The notes below the pieces were generated by a model. The model did not search any database. It was given only the letters and a program-made list of their open reading frames with translations, and was not told the origin of the DNA. This document shows, one piece after another, positions 18,250-27,162 of a stretch of DNA of 59,295 nt (position 1 is the first letter of the stretch; each line of letters opens with the position of its first letter). The stretch covers positions 1 to 59,295 of the forward strand of contig JAFUKG010000041.1 of NCBI GenBank assembly GCA_017467865.1, written 5' to 3'. The translations under genes were made by a program, and so were the position numbers. The DNA comes from Clostridia bacterium (lineage in GTDB: Bacteria; Bacillota; Clostridia; Oscillospirales; SIG627).

Positions 18250-18624
18250 ATGATACCTATAAATCCTAAAAGCGGAATACCGCTGTGGGAACAGATAAGA
18301 GACGGACTTAAAAATCAGATAATGCTTGGAGTGTGGTCGCCCGGGGAGCAGTTGCCCTCGGTGAGAAGCCTTGCCACAGACCTTGGTATTAACCCGAATA
18401 CCATAGCAAGAGCCTTCAGCGAGCTTGAAAGAGAGGGGCTTTGCTACTCGGTGGCAGGCAGAGGGTGCTTTGTTGAGGATAACCTTGAAGTGATAAAGAT
18501 GAAGAGGAAAAACGAGGCGCTTGAAAGGCTTGACGAAATACTAAAAGAGCTGAAAAATGCCGACGTTCCCAAAGAGACTGTCATAAGTAAGATTGAAGAA
18601 CTTTACAAGGAGGGTGAGAACTGA
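18250..18624 (+). CDS. GntR family transcriptional regulator, YtrA subfamily
   Basis: A 124-residue regulator made of an N-terminal winged helix (residues ~1-75, with IPLWEQIRDGLKNQI and GINPNTIARAFSELEREGL) and a short helical C-terminal dimerisation segment in place of a large effector domain, which defines the YtrA subfamily. I choose ATG 18250, preceded by AGGAGG, instead of an upstream in-frame start lying inside the promoter. It overlaps the ABC gene by one base. YtrA-type proteins repress ABC exporters and are released by envelope-active antibiotics or other stress. The same arrangement here suggests control of the two genes that follow. Confidence 0.88.
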   Translation: MIPINPKSGIPLWEQIRDGLKNQIMLGVWSPGEQLPSVRSLATDLGINPNTIARAFSELEREGLCYSVAGRGCFVEDNLEVIKMKRKNEALERLDEILKELKNADVPKETVISKIEELYKEGEN

Positions 18625-19532
18625 TGATAAAAATTGACGGTGTAACGAAAAAATATGACAATGACGTAATATCCCTTGCCGACGTATCAATGAACGTAAA
18701 TAAGGGCTCGGTGCTTGGTCTTATAGGCACCAACGGAGCTGGAAAGAGTACTCTACTCAGAATTATGTCGGGAATATATAAAGCCGAAAAGGGCAAGGTT
18801 TTCATTGACGGAGAGGACGTATTTGAAAACGACAGAATAAAGGCTAAGATTTCCTTCGTATCGGACGAGCAGTATCTCATACCTCACTTTACCCTCACCG
18901 ATATGGCAGGGCTTTACAAGAGATTTTATCCCGGTTTTTCTCATTCACGCTTTGAAAAAATGTGTGATGAAATAAACCTTGACAGAAACCGCAAGATTTC
19001 CACCTTTTCAAAGGGTATGAAGAGGCAGGGAGAGGTGATACTCTCTATTTCCACAAATTCGGAGTATCTTTTCTTTGACGAGACCTTCGACGGTCTTGAC
19101 CCTATTGCAAGGGATTTTGCAAAGAAGATGATAGCAGAAACCGTTGCCGAGGAGAACAGAACCGTTATTCTTTCCTCTCACAACCTTTCTGACATAGAAA
19201 CCATATGCGACAGTGTGGCGCTTATTGACGGCGGACGTCTAATTCTTCACAAGACTATCGACGATATCGTTCAGGGATGGAGTAAGTATCAGGTGATATT
19301 CAAGACTCCCCTCTCGGACATTACACCCATAAACGATTTTGCAACTCTTCCTCAGATAAGCGGAAAGCTTGTAACCTTTATTTCCGCTCTGAACGAGACC
19401 GAGGTAACCGAAAGGCTTCGTAACCTTATTGGAGATAACAACGGTATAGTTTATTTTGAAACAGTAGACCTGACCCTTGACGAAATATTCACTCTTGAAG
19501 TCAGCCGAGTTAAAGGAGGGGAAGCAAAATGA
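18624..19532 (+). CDS. ABC transporter ATP-binding protein
   Basis: A 302-residue ATPase with Walker A GTNGAGKST (~residues 36-44), signature FSKGMKRQ, Walker B YLFFDETFDGLD and the switch His in SSHNLSD. The C-terminal ~80 residues form an extra domain seen in ABC-2 exporter ATPases. It overlaps the regulator gene at the start and the permease gene by 4 bases at the end, so the three are one translational unit. It probably powers export of an unknown substrate by the next gene product. Confidence 0.92.
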   Translation: MIKIDGVTKKYDNDVISLADVSMNVNKGSVLGLIGTNGAGKSTLLRIMSGIYKAEKGKVFIDGEDVFENDRIKAKISFVSDEQYLIPHFTLTDMAGLYKRFYPGFSHSRFEKMCDEINLDRNRKISTFSKGMKRQGEVILSISTNSEYLFFDETFDGLDPIARDFAKKMIAETVAEENRTVILSSHNLSDIETICDSVALIDGGRLILHKTIDDIVQGWSKYQVIFKTPLSDITPINDFATLPQISGKLVTFISALNETEVTERLRNLIGDNNGIVYFETVDLTLDEIFTLEVSRVKGGEAK

Positions 19533-21148
19533 AAAAGATTAGCTTTAAAAAAGTATTTTTACTTGTCAGAAACAACTACTCCATAAATCGCTCACTGCCT
19601 ATGATTTTAGCACTGGGTATATGCATTTTAGGTGCTATCGTGGGTGCGATGCCCATATCCGACCTTGAGTCAAGGTACGCCATGCGTCTTGAGGCAGGCT
19701 TTGCCACATATGAAGAGTATCATATGGCTACGGAGAGCATTTTTAACGAAATGCTTGGAATTGAAGGCGTTTTTTCCATTATGTTCATGATAGTTGTATT
19801 TGCTCTCGCCTTCTTCTCGTGTATTTCTCTTATGGGATATATGAGAGACAAGAGCGGTGTTGACTTCTATCACTCAATGTCGGTGAACCGAGGGGAAATA
19901 TATCTCGCCCATTACGTCACCGCCTTTATAAACAGTGCGGTAACAGTCGTTCTCTCACAGCTTCTCGGACTTTTCTTCATGGACCTTATTGCAAAATATC
20001 CCCCTTACTCCTTTGGAGAAATGATTGTGATGCAGCTGCCTGCCATAGGAACGGCAATACTCTACCTTGCCCTTTTCCTTTCCATTGCAATGATTGCGGC
20101 GATAATATCAGGCAACGTATTCTCTACCCTTATTTCCTACGCATGTATCAATTTCTTTATACCTGCAACAGTGCTTGCCGTAGCGGTATCGGGCTCACAG
20201 CTTTTCCATTCAAAGCTTCTTGACTACCTTGACCACAAGCCCCATATCTACCCCTACACCTCCCCTTTTATCAGATACATTTTCGGCTTAGACCAAACCT
20301 ACCTTCCCTTTACAGCGAGGAGCTACATTTTAGTCCTTCTTGGAACGATGGCACTCATCGTACTCGGTATTTGGCTTTACGGGAAGAAAAAGAACGAAAA
20401 CTCTCAGCGCCCCATGGCGTTCGCCATATTCAAGAGACCCTTGCAGTATCTTCTCGCCTTTGATATGATACTTCTTGGCGCAACCTTCTTTGAAGCCATA
20501 ACCGACTCTCTCATATGGTGCGTTGTAGGCGGACTTATTGCACTTCTCTTTACCTTCATTATCACAAATGCTTTCTTCGACAAGACTTTTACGGGTGTCT
20601 TTAAGAAGAGCCGTCATATGGTGTTTATACTCGTTGTCACTCTCATATTCGGAGCTATATTCGTGGCAGACGCCTTCGGCATCTACCACGAGGTAAAACC
20701 CAACGTAAAGAATATGAGCTACGCTTACGTCTATATCAACTACCATACATCAGACGGTTACTACAAGAATTATGACTTCAGCTTTGAAAACTTTGATGAG
20801 GACTACTACTCAGAAACGGTAGAAAAGCTTGACGGGAACGCCAAAAAGGCTATCATCGACATTTACGGCTTTATCAAGGAGATTGAAGAAGGAAAAGAGT
20901 CCCAGAAGGCAGTGGACTATTATGAATACGAGGACGGACGCATCTATGAAGAAATCTCTGTTTCCATAAACTTCCGTTGTGAAGGTGACTTCTCCTCCTA
21001 CTACGAATATACTTATTTATCGGAGGTAGAAGAGGGCTTTGAAATGCTCAAGAGCCTTATTGACAACCTTATCGAAGAATACTCCCATAACGTAGGCTAC
21101 ACCAATCCCGAAACAGATCAGTGGGAACACTTTGAAGTAATTCATTAA
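19529..21148 (+). CDS. ABC-2 type permease, membrane subunit
   Basis: A 539-residue membrane protein with about 8-10 hydrophobic helices (first at ~20-42), including FSCISLMGYMRDKSGVDFYHSM between helices 2 and 3, a pattern common in YtrC/YtrD-like permeases. The C-terminal ~130 residues are acidic, Tyr-rich and extracytoplasmic (DEDYYSETVEKLDGN). It pairs with the ATPase, with a start overlapping by 4 bases. The substrate is unknown; the GntR/YtrA setting suggests a peptide or envelope stress role. Confidence 0.8.
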   Translation: MKKISFKKVFLLVRNNYSINRSLPMILALGICILGAIVGAMPISDLESRYAMRLEAGFATYEEYHMATESIFNEMLGIEGVFSIMFMIVVFALAFFSCISLMGYMRDKSGVDFYHSMSVNRGEIYLAHYVTAFINSAVTVVLSQLLGLFFMDLIAKYPPYSFGEMIVMQLPAIGTAILYLALFLSIAMIAAIISGNVFSTLISYACINFFIPATVLAVAVSGSQLFHSKLLDYLDHKPHIYPYTSPFIRYIFGLDQTYLPFTARSYILVLLGTMALIVLGIWLYGKKKNENSQRPMAFAIFKRPLQYLLAFDMILLGATFFEAITDSLIWCVVGGLIALLFTFIITNAFFDKTFTGVFKKSRHMVFILVVTLIFGAIFVADAFGIYHEVKPNVKNMSYAYVYINYHTSDGYYKNYDFSFENFDEDYYSETVEKLDGNAKKAIIDIYGFIKEIEEGKESQKAVDYYEYEDGRIYEEISVSINFRCEGDFSSYYEYTYLSEVEEGFEMLKSLIDNLIEEYSHNVGYTNPETDQWEHFEVIH

Positions 21149-21152
21149 AACA

Positions 21153-21184
21153 AAAAATTGACCGACAAAAGTCGGTCAATTTTT
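21153..21184. terminator. Bidirectional terminator
   Basis: A 14-bp stem (21153-21166 with 21171-21184) around an AAAA loop with T-runs both ways. It serves the permease (plus) and the converging phosphoesterase gene (minus). Confidence 0.9.
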
Positions 21185-22888
21185 TTATGCTTTTTTCTTT
21201 TTACCTATAATAAATCCAAGGGCAAAGCCAACAATTACAACCACAAGAGCAGATGCTACAACGAAAATCCAGCCCTTCATATCCTTTTCCTCGGCAGGTA
21301 CAGCGGGTAGCTCTTCGGGGTCGGTTGCCGATGGGTTTTCTCCTATAACCTCAACTTCAAAGGTAAGGGTATTTTCATCGTTGTAATAATATTTATTCTT
21401 AACGGTAGAATAAAAGTCGGTAGAAACTGTCTTTCCGTCCTCTGAGAAATAGAGCATTGCCACCATACCTGAGGGTCCTTGGCTGACGTCTATTGACTGA
21501 GGGTCAACGAGGATTTGGGCGATTTTATTGCCATTATCCCCTGTTTCGTAGGTAACAACTATATTGTCGCAGGGGCGGTGACCCGAAATTACCATTTTTA
21601 TATTCTCGTGCTTTTTAATAAACCTCTCACAAATCTCGTCGGAGGTGTAGTCGCTTCCGTAGTTGGTTGCGGGGGTGGGGTCTGTTCTGTCAACGGTTGT
21701 GCCGTCGGAATGGAGATAAATGTGAGTTGTAACGATAACGTTTCTGTCGGGGTATGAGGAAACTACCTCGTCTGCCCACGCGAGAATTTCGTCGTTCAGG
21801 GCAAGGTCAAGGTTGAGGACAAGGTACTTTATATTCCCTACCTCAAAGGTCTGATAGGTATTCAGCATACTGCCGTCATAGCTTCCCGCTATCATATGGG
21901 AATACTCAGCAAGAGGGAATATTTCGCAATAGTTCTGAATACCGTCGTGGTTTCCTCGGATAACCGAATAGGGTACTACTCCCTCCATTTTATTTATAAG
22001 CTGTTTTGCAAGCGCCCATTCCCACAAAAGATTGTTGTCGGTAATGTCGCCGAGTCCGAAAACAAACTTCATTTTTTTATCCTCGGCATTATCTACTATC
22101 CAATCGTAAAGGAGATGGAACTTCTGAGGGTAGTTATAGTTAAGGCTTTGGGTATCTCCCACAAGGGCAAAGGAATAAGCGTATTCACCCTTGTAGCCAC
22201 CCTCGGTTGTCCAATTTTCGTTGATAGAAAGCTTAATATCGTGACCGCTGGCTCCAACGTCTTTTATTGTTTCACCCGACAGATTTTCCCAGCCTGCAAT
22301 AAGGGAGTCAGGGTCAAGGCTTTCACTCTTAGCATCAAGTGATATCTCTTCTTCGGTTTTAACCTTAGAGTAAAGAGCTAAGCTGAAAATCTCGCCCTTG
22401 AAATACTGTGCATTGCCCGAGCGGTTGTCACCACCGAGGATAAAGACGTTTTCAAGGGGAACGCTTTCGGGCAGAGCCTTCATCTTCTTTCGTTGAACCT
22501 TTTCGCCGTCAACGTAAAGGAAAAGCTCTCTTGTTTCATAGTTTATTGTAACGGCAAGGTGTACCTTCTCCCCTGTTCTTACGTCTGCCTTATCAAAGAT
22601 AACGTCGTAAGCCTCACCGTCGGCAACTATGTAAATTCTGGGGTTTCCGTTGTTGTGAATTTCAAAGTTAAAGCCGTTGGCGGTAGTGTCCTTGTAGTTA
22701 CCGATAACAACACCACCTCTTCCCTGAAAGGTCTTGGGGAATAAAAGGGTTGCTTCAACGGTAGACGGCAGTTCAAGCCCGCCGTCCACAACGTACTTGC
22801 TTTCAAGCTCAAAGGTCAAGGAGTCATCCGCTAAAACAGGAAGGGCAAGGAATATAAGAGTCAGGATAAAAATAAAAGCTTTTTTCAT
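21185..22888 (-). CDS. Secreted, membrane-anchored LamG-metallophosphoesterase
   Basis: A 567-residue surface protein: signal peptide (1-20), a LamG/concanavalin-like beta-sandwich (~25-190), a calcineurin-like phosphoesterase domain (~235-470) with the metal motifs VGDTQ, GDITDN, RGNHD, TTHIY and SGHRP, a short linker, and a C-terminal membrane helix (~540-562) followed by KKKK. The enzyme should act outside the membrane on a phosphoester; the LamG part may bind glycan or the substrate. The substrate is unknown. Its promoter is nearly identical over 55 bp with that of the GlpA-like operon at 54529, so a glycerol-phosphate-type product is an attractive guess, no more. Confidence 0.8.
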   Translation of the reverse strand: MKKAFIFILTLIFLALPVLADDSLTFELESKYVVDGGLELPSTVEATLLFPKTFQGRGGVVIGNYKDTTANGFNFEIHNNGNPRIYIVADGEAYDVIFDKADVRTGEKVHLAVTINYETRELFLYVDGEKVQRKKMKALPESVPLENVFILGGDNRSGNAQYFKGEIFSLALYSKVKTEEEISLDAKSESLDPDSLIAGWENLSGETIKDVGASGHDIKLSINENWTTEGGYKGEYAYSFALVGDTQSLNYNYPQKFHLLYDWIVDNAEDKKMKFVFGLGDITDNNLLWEWALAKQLINKMEGVVPYSVIRGNHDGIQNYCEIFPLAEYSHMIAGSYDGSMLNTYQTFEVGNIKYLVLNLDLALNDEILAWADEVVSSYPDRNVIVTTHIYLHSDGTTVDRTDPTPATNYGSDYTSDEICERFIKKHENIKMVISGHRPCDNIVVTYETGDNGNKIAQILVDPQSIDVSQGPSGMVAMLYFSEDGKTVSTDFYSTVKNKYYYNDENTLTFEVEVIGENPSATDPEELPAVPAEEKDMKGWIFVVASALVVVIVGFALGFIIGKKKKA

Positions 22889-22948
22889 CGTTTTACCTCG
22901 TTATTTAATTTTCTGCGGAATAGTTTTAACAATATTCTAAGTTTAATA

Positions 22949-23003
22949 TTGCAAAACATTATAACATATCGTCAAAACATTTGCAACACTTTTTCAAAAG
23001 TTT
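22949..23003 (-). promoter_or_regulatory. 55-bp promoter/operator shared with the GlpA-like operon
   Basis: Read on the minus strand, this block has 53 of 55 bases in common with 54426-54480. It contains TTGCAA, a 17-base spacer and TATAAT (TATAAT on minus at 22963-22958) as a promoter for the phosphoesterase gene. An operator-like TTGCAAATGTTTTGAC overlaps the -35 element and spacer (22969-22986). The same motif (TTGCAAAYRTTTTGA) occurs at the DeoR gene's promoter. The rest of 22889-23094 belongs to the divergent PTS leader. Confidence 0.7.
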
Positions 23004-23044
23004 GTAATATTTTAAGATAAATAACGATACCTCGTATAAAGAAA

Positions 23045-23086
23045 CCATAAATTTACAATAATAACAATATCCGAATTTATGGAGGT
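23045..23086 (+). promoter_or_regulatory. Hairpin that covers the PTS ribosome site
   Basis: CCATAAATT (23045-23053) pairs with AATTTATGG (23074-23082), a 9-bp stem with a 20-base loop; its 3' arm includes the first bases of the GGAGGT ribosome site (23081-23086) of the PTS gene. A weak promoter (TTAAGA, N17, TATAAA at 23035-23040) lies just upstream. The stem may limit translation or respond to a factor. It does not resemble a full LicT/GlcT antiterminator-terminator pair. Confidence 0.4.
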
Positions 23087-23094
23087 AAAAAGTT

Positions 23095-25122
23095 TTGAAA
23101 GATAAGATTTTTTCGGTCCTGCAAAGAGTAGGCAGATCCTTTATGTTACCTATTGCTCTTCTTCCCGTTGCGGGGTTACTACTTGGTATCGGCTCTTCCT
23201 TTACCAATCCCACAACACTTGAGGAGTACAATCTCACGGGGATAATCTCCGAGGGAGGATTTCTCTTTACCGTTCTTGACATTATGGCGAAGACGGGAAG
23301 CGTTGTTTTTGATAATCTCCCCCTTCTCTTTGCTATGGGTGTTGCCATCGGTATGGCGAAAAAAGAGAAGGAGGTTGCCGCACTGTCAGGTGCTATCTCC
23401 TATCTCATAATGAACACCGCCATATCAACTCTTATACGCTTTTCGGGCGGTGTTGAGGCAATGGGAGAGAACACCACCACGTCTACCCTTGGTATAACCA
23501 CTCTCCAGATGGGTGTTTTCGGGGGTATTATCGTAGGTCTCGGCGTTGCCGCTCTTCACAACAGATTCTACAAAATAAAGCTTCCCACAGTTCTCTCCTT
23601 TTTCGGGGGAACGAGATTTGTGCCCATTATATCATCCCTTGTCTATCTTTTGGTAGGCGTAATTATGTTCTATATATGGCAGCCCGTTCAATCGGCTATC
23701 GGGGCTTTGGGCGGTCTTGTACTAAATTCGGGGTATATCGGCACGTGGATATATGGAATTATAGAGCGTGCCCTTATTCCCTTCGGGCTTCATCACGTTT
23801 TCTATATGCCCTTCTGGCAGACCGAACTTGGAGGTGCACTGCTGATTGACGGAGAGCTTGTTCAGGGAGCACAGAACATCTTTTTTGCCGAGCTTGCCTC
23901 AAAATCCACAGAGGTCTTCTCAGTGTCTGCCACTCGCTTTATGTCGGGTAAATTCCCCTTTATGATATTCGGTCTGCCTGCGGCGGCATTCGCTATGTAC
24001 CGCACGGCAAAGCCTGAAAAGAAAAAGCTTGTAGGAGGACTTCTCCTCTCGGCGGCGCTCACCTCGGTGCTAACGGGTATTACCGAGCCTCTTGAATTTA
24101 CCTTTCTTTTCGTAGCCCCCCTCATGTACGTGGTGCACTGTGTGCTGGCAGGACTTTCATATATGCTTATGCATATATTTAACGTCGGCGTGGGAATGAC
24201 CTTCTCAGGCGGTGTTATTGACTTAACGCTTTTCGGAATTCTTCAAGGTAATTCCAAGACCAATTGGATATGGGTAGTTATCGTAGGACTTGTGTACGCC
24301 GTCATATACTATTTCGTTTTCTATTTCCTTATAAAGAAGTTCAACTTCAAGACACCTGGCAGAGAAGACGACGGAGAGGAGTCGAAACTTTATACCAAGG
24401 CGGATTACCTCACACGACGTCATGAAGCCGACAACAAGAGCCCTCTCATTTTAAAGGGACTTGGGGGTAAAGAAAATATTTCCGACCTCGACAGCTGTGC
24501 CACAAGACTTCGTGTAACCGTCAAGAACCCCGAAAAGGTAGATGAAGCCTCTCTTCGTGAGAGCGGTGCGTCGGGCGTCATAAAGAAGGGGCAAGGCGTT
24601 CAGATAATCTACGGGCCTCAGGTATCGGTGGTAAAGTCAAACCTTGAGGACTACCTTGACAAAAATCACCCGCCCCGACTTTCCGCCCCCGTAAAGGGCA
24701 AGGTTATCCCTCTTGACAAGGTGGAGGACGAAGCCTTTTCAGGCGGCATACTTGGTAATGGTGTAGCATTTTTACCCTCTGAGGGTAAGCTTTTCGCTCC
24801 CTGCGACGGCAAGGTAGAGAGTGTGTTCGACACCTCTCACGCTGTCAATATACTCTCTGAGCGCGGTGAAGAAATACTCCTTCATATAGGACTTGACACC
24901 GTGAAGCTTAAGGGCCTCCATTTTAAGCCTCAGGTAAAGAGCGGTGACAGTATTAAAAAAGGCGACCTTCTCATAACCTTTGATATGGGAGGAATAAAAA
25001 AAAGCGGATACAAGCTTACAACTCCTATGGTTATAGTAAACTCAGATGAATTTGAGATAAAGGTTATAAGAGAGGGAGAAGTAAACGCAGGCGACGAAAT
25101 TGCAGAGGTGACGAAAAAGTGA
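23095..25122 (+). CDS. PTS sugar transporter, glucose/GlcNAc family EIICBA
   Basis: A 675-residue fused permease. The IIC membrane domain (~1-430, about 10 helices) has the family motifs GITEPLEFTF and PFGLHHVFYMPFW. The IIB domain (~450-525) has its phosphorylation Cys at C468 (LDSCATRLRV). The IIA-Glc domain (~530-675) has its phosphorylation His at H597 (LLHIGLD). It imports and phosphorylates a hexose (glucose, GlcNAc or maltose-type; not separable by eye). TTG 23095 is the start, 8 bases after GGAGGT. The HPr gene overlaps its stop by 4 bases. The gene is divergent from the phosphoesterase gene. Confidence 0.92.
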   Translation: MKDKIFSVLQRVGRSFMLPIALLPVAGLLLGIGSSFTNPTTLEEYNLTGIISEGGFLFTVLDIMAKTGSVVFDNLPLLFAMGVAIGMAKKEKEVAALSGAISYLIMNTAISTLIRFSGGVEAMGENTTTSTLGITTLQMGVFGGIIVGLGVAALHNRFYKIKLPTVLSFFGGTRFVPIISSLVYLLVGVIMFYIWQPVQSAIGALGGLVLNSGYIGTWIYGIIERALIPFGLHHVFYMPFWQTELGGALLIDGELVQGAQNIFFAELASKSTEVFSVSATRFMSGKFPFMIFGLPAAAFAMYRTAKPEKKKLVGGLLLSAALTSVLTGITEPLEFTFLFVAPLMYVVHCVLAGLSYMLMHIFNVGVGMTFSGGVIDLTLFGILQGNSKTNWIWVVIVGLVYAVIYYFVFYFLIKKFNFKTPGREDDGEESKLYTKADYLTRRHEADNKSPLILKGLGGKENISDLDSCATRLRVTVKNPEKVDEASLRESGASGVIKKGQGVQIIYGPQVSVVKSNLEDYLDKNHPPRLSAPVKGKVIPLDKVEDEAFSGGILGNGVAFLPSEGKLFAPCDGKVESVFDTSHAVNILSERGEEILLHIGLDTVKLKGLHFKPQVKSGDSIKKGDLLITFDMGGIKKSGYKLTTPMVIVNSDEFEIKVIREGEVNAGDEIAEVTKK

Positions 25123-25376
25123 AAGAATTCAGTTATATAATCAAAGACGAAATAGGGCTCCACGCCCGCCCTGCAGGAAAGCTGTCGGCTCTTGCAAAGG
25201 AGTGGCAGAGTGAGGTTATTATCGAAAAGGGCGGAAAAGAAGTAAACGCGTCAAGACTTATGATGCTTATGTCGCTTGGAATAAAAAACGGTGACGAGGT
25301 GAGAGTGGTAGTGACGGGAGAAGATGAAGAAGAGGCTCTTGATGCTATAAAACGTTTTTTTGAAGAGACGCTTTAA
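25119..25376 (+). CDS. ptsH: HPr-like phosphocarrier lacking Ser46
   Basis: An 85-residue HPr fold. The PEP-dependent site is present: H15 and R17 in GLHARPAG. In the second regulatory region the usual K45-S46 is replaced: numbering from GTG 25119, the sequence is V42-N43-A44-S45-R46-L47-M48, so position 46 is Arg. Ser46 is the site used by HPr kinase for CcpA control in Firmicutes. The protein can therefore relay phosphate from EI but probably is not a normal HprK substrate (inference; S45 might substitute). It lies between the EIICBA and EI genes in one operon, which suggests a dedicated carrier for this transporter. Confidence 0.88.
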   Translation: MKEFSYIIKDEIGLHARPAGKLSALAKEWQSEVIIEKGGKEVNASRLMMLMSLGIKNGDEVRVVVTGEDEEEALDAIKRFFEETL

Positions 25377-25385
25377 GGGGAAAAT

Positions 25386-27020
25386 ATGCTTAAATTTATT
25401 GGAAAAGGTGTATGCGGAGGAACTGCCATCGGTCCTGCCGTCATATACAAAAAAGAGGAGCTGAAAATAAAACGCATAGCGGTAAAGGACTCCGAAAACG
25501 AAATTCTGCGCTTTGAAAAGGCGAAGAAAAAAAGCGCCGATATGCTTCGTGAAATTTACGAAAAGGCGCTTATCGAGGTAGGAGAAACGGGAGCGGAAAT
25601 TTTTCAGATACACCTTATGATGCTTGACGACGAGGACTTCAACGCATCGGTGAGACGGATAATTGTGCATCAGATGGTAAATGCGGAATACGCTATATCG
25701 GTAACAGCGGAGAATTTCGCCCATATGTTTTCTTCTATGGATGACCACTATATGAAAGCCCGTGCCATTGACGTAAAGGACATCTCGGAAAGGCTTATTC
25801 TCGCCCTCGATAAGGCAAGAGGCAGTGACACCCTTGAACGGCCTTCCATTATCTGCGCCCGAGACCTTACTCCCTCTGAGACGGTGCTCTTTGACAAGGA
25901 GAAAATTCTCGGCTTTATAACCACTCACGGCTCTGCAAACTCTCACACGGCAATCCTTGCCCGAAATATGAACATTCCTGCAGTTATAGGGGTGGGAGAC
26001 TCATTTCTCCTCAATGTAAAGGAGGGTGACCTTCTTGCAGTAGACGGCAGAGCAGGAGAAATATTCGTTGAGCCCGACAGCGAAACGGTTATAAAAATCA
26101 GAGAAAAAGAAAACGAGAACCAAGAAAAAAAGGAGCTTTTGAAAAAGCTTCGGGGAAAAGAGAATATTACTCTTGACGGCAAAAAAATAAACATCTTCGC
26201 TAACATTCAAGGCACAGAGGATATCGGGGCTGTCCTTGCAAGTGACGCAGGAGGCGTCGGGCTTTTCAGAAGCGAGTTTCTCTATCTTGACAAGGATACC
26301 TTTCCGGGAGAAGATGAGCAATTTGAGGCGTACAAGAAGGTGCTGGTGGCAATGTCAGGCAAAAAAGTAATAATACGCACTCTCGATATAGGAGCCGACA
26401 AAAAGGCGGGATACTTCTCCCTTGACGATGAGGAGAACCCTGCACTTGGGCTGAGAGGGCTCAGGCTTTGCCTTAAAAGACCTGAAATATTGAAAACTCA
26501 GCTCAGAGCTCTATTTTCAGCATCAAAATTCGGGTCGCTGGGCATAATGTTCCCTATGGTAACGAATTTTTGGGAAGGCGAGCGGATAATAGAAATAGTG
26601 CGGGAGGTCAAGTCCGAGCTTGACCGCGACGGTATCCCATATAGCGGAGACGTAGAGCTTGGAATAATGATAGAAACTCCTGCAGCCGCCCTTATCAGCG
26701 ATAAGCTCGCCGCACTTTTCGATTTTTTCAGTATCGGCACAAACGATTTGTCACAGTATACCCTTGCTTGTGACAGACAAAATCCAAATATCGAGGAGTT
26801 CTTCGACCCCTACCACGAAGGAATAATGAAGCTTATAAAAATGTCGGCAGACAGCATCCACAAGGAGGGCGGTTGGATAGGTATCTGCGGAGAGCTTGCA
26901 GGTGACCTGACTCTCACCGAAAGCTTTTTAAAAATGGGCATTGACGAGCTGTCAGTATCCCCGTCGGAGATATTAAAGCTTCGCGATAAGGTGAGAAAAA
27001 CGAAAGTTGGGGATAATTGA
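25386..27020 (+). CDS. ptsI: PTS enzyme I (phosphoenolpyruvate-protein phosphotransferase)
   Basis: A 544-residue EI of normal single-domain-set length (no GAF or IIA fusion). The phosphohistidine is H187 in GSANSHTAILAR. The PEP-binding part carries RSEFLYLD, RTLDIGADK and IGTNDLSQY, and C501 in GICGELAGD is the catalytic acid. It takes phosphate from PEP and passes it to HPr His15. It sits 9 bases after the HPr gene. Together with EIICBA the operon encodes a complete phosphorelay. A strong terminator follows at 27129-27161. Confidence 0.95.
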   Translation: MLKFIGKGVCGGTAIGPAVIYKKEELKIKRIAVKDSENEILRFEKAKKKSADMLREIYEKALIEVGETGAEIFQIHLMMLDDEDFNASVRRIIVHQMVNAEYAISVTAENFAHMFSSMDDHYMKARAIDVKDISERLILALDKARGSDTLERPSIICARDLTPSETVLFDKEKILGFITTHGSANSHTAILARNMNIPAVIGVGDSFLLNVKEGDLLAVDGRAGEIFVEPDSETVIKIREKENENQEKKELLKKLRGKENITLDGKKINIFANIQGTEDIGAVLASDAGGVGLFRSEFLYLDKDTFPGEDEQFEAYKKVLVAMSGKKVIIRTLDIGADKKAGYFSLDDEENPALGLRGLRLCLKRPEILKTQLRALFSASKFGSLGIMFPMVTNFWEGERIIEIVREVKSELDRDGIPYSGDVELGIMIETPAAALISDKLAALFDFFSIGTNDLSQYTLACDRQNPNIEEFFDPYHEGIMKLIKMSADSIHKEGGWIGICGELAGDLTLTESFLKMGIDELSVSPSEILKLRDKVRKTKVGDN

Positions 27021-27025
27021 AATTT

Positions 27026-27085
27026 AATATTGAATATTGAATAATTAAGGTTGATTTGCTACGCAAATCTTCATTAATTCAATTC
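27026..27085. repeat. Dispersed intergenic palindrome repeat, copy 1
   Basis: A/T-rich tract containing ATTGAATATTGAAT-like words and the palindrome GATTTGCTACGCAAATC (27053-27069). The 23-base context of that palindrome recurs exactly at 47604-47626. Together with copies at 38116-38263, 44278-44392 and 47549-47850 it belongs to one family of short non-coding repeats. Confidence 0.65.
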
Positions 27086-27128
27086 AAATATATTTTATAG
27101 ATTAAATGAAAACAATTGATATTATAAC

Positions 27129-27161
27129 AAAAAGGACAGAGCAAAAGCTCTGTCCTTTTTT
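27129..27161. terminator. Bidirectional terminator
   Basis: A 14-bp stem (27129-27142 with 27147-27160) around AAAA, with A- and T-runs. It ends the PTS operon (plus) and the converging HTH gene (minus, stop at 27163). Confidence 0.9.
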
Positions 27162-27162
27162 A

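Noticed and set aside
25251..25946. 231-residue minus-strand frame over HPr and EI
   Set aside because: Both plus-strand genes have clear catalytic motifs; the antisense frame has none.
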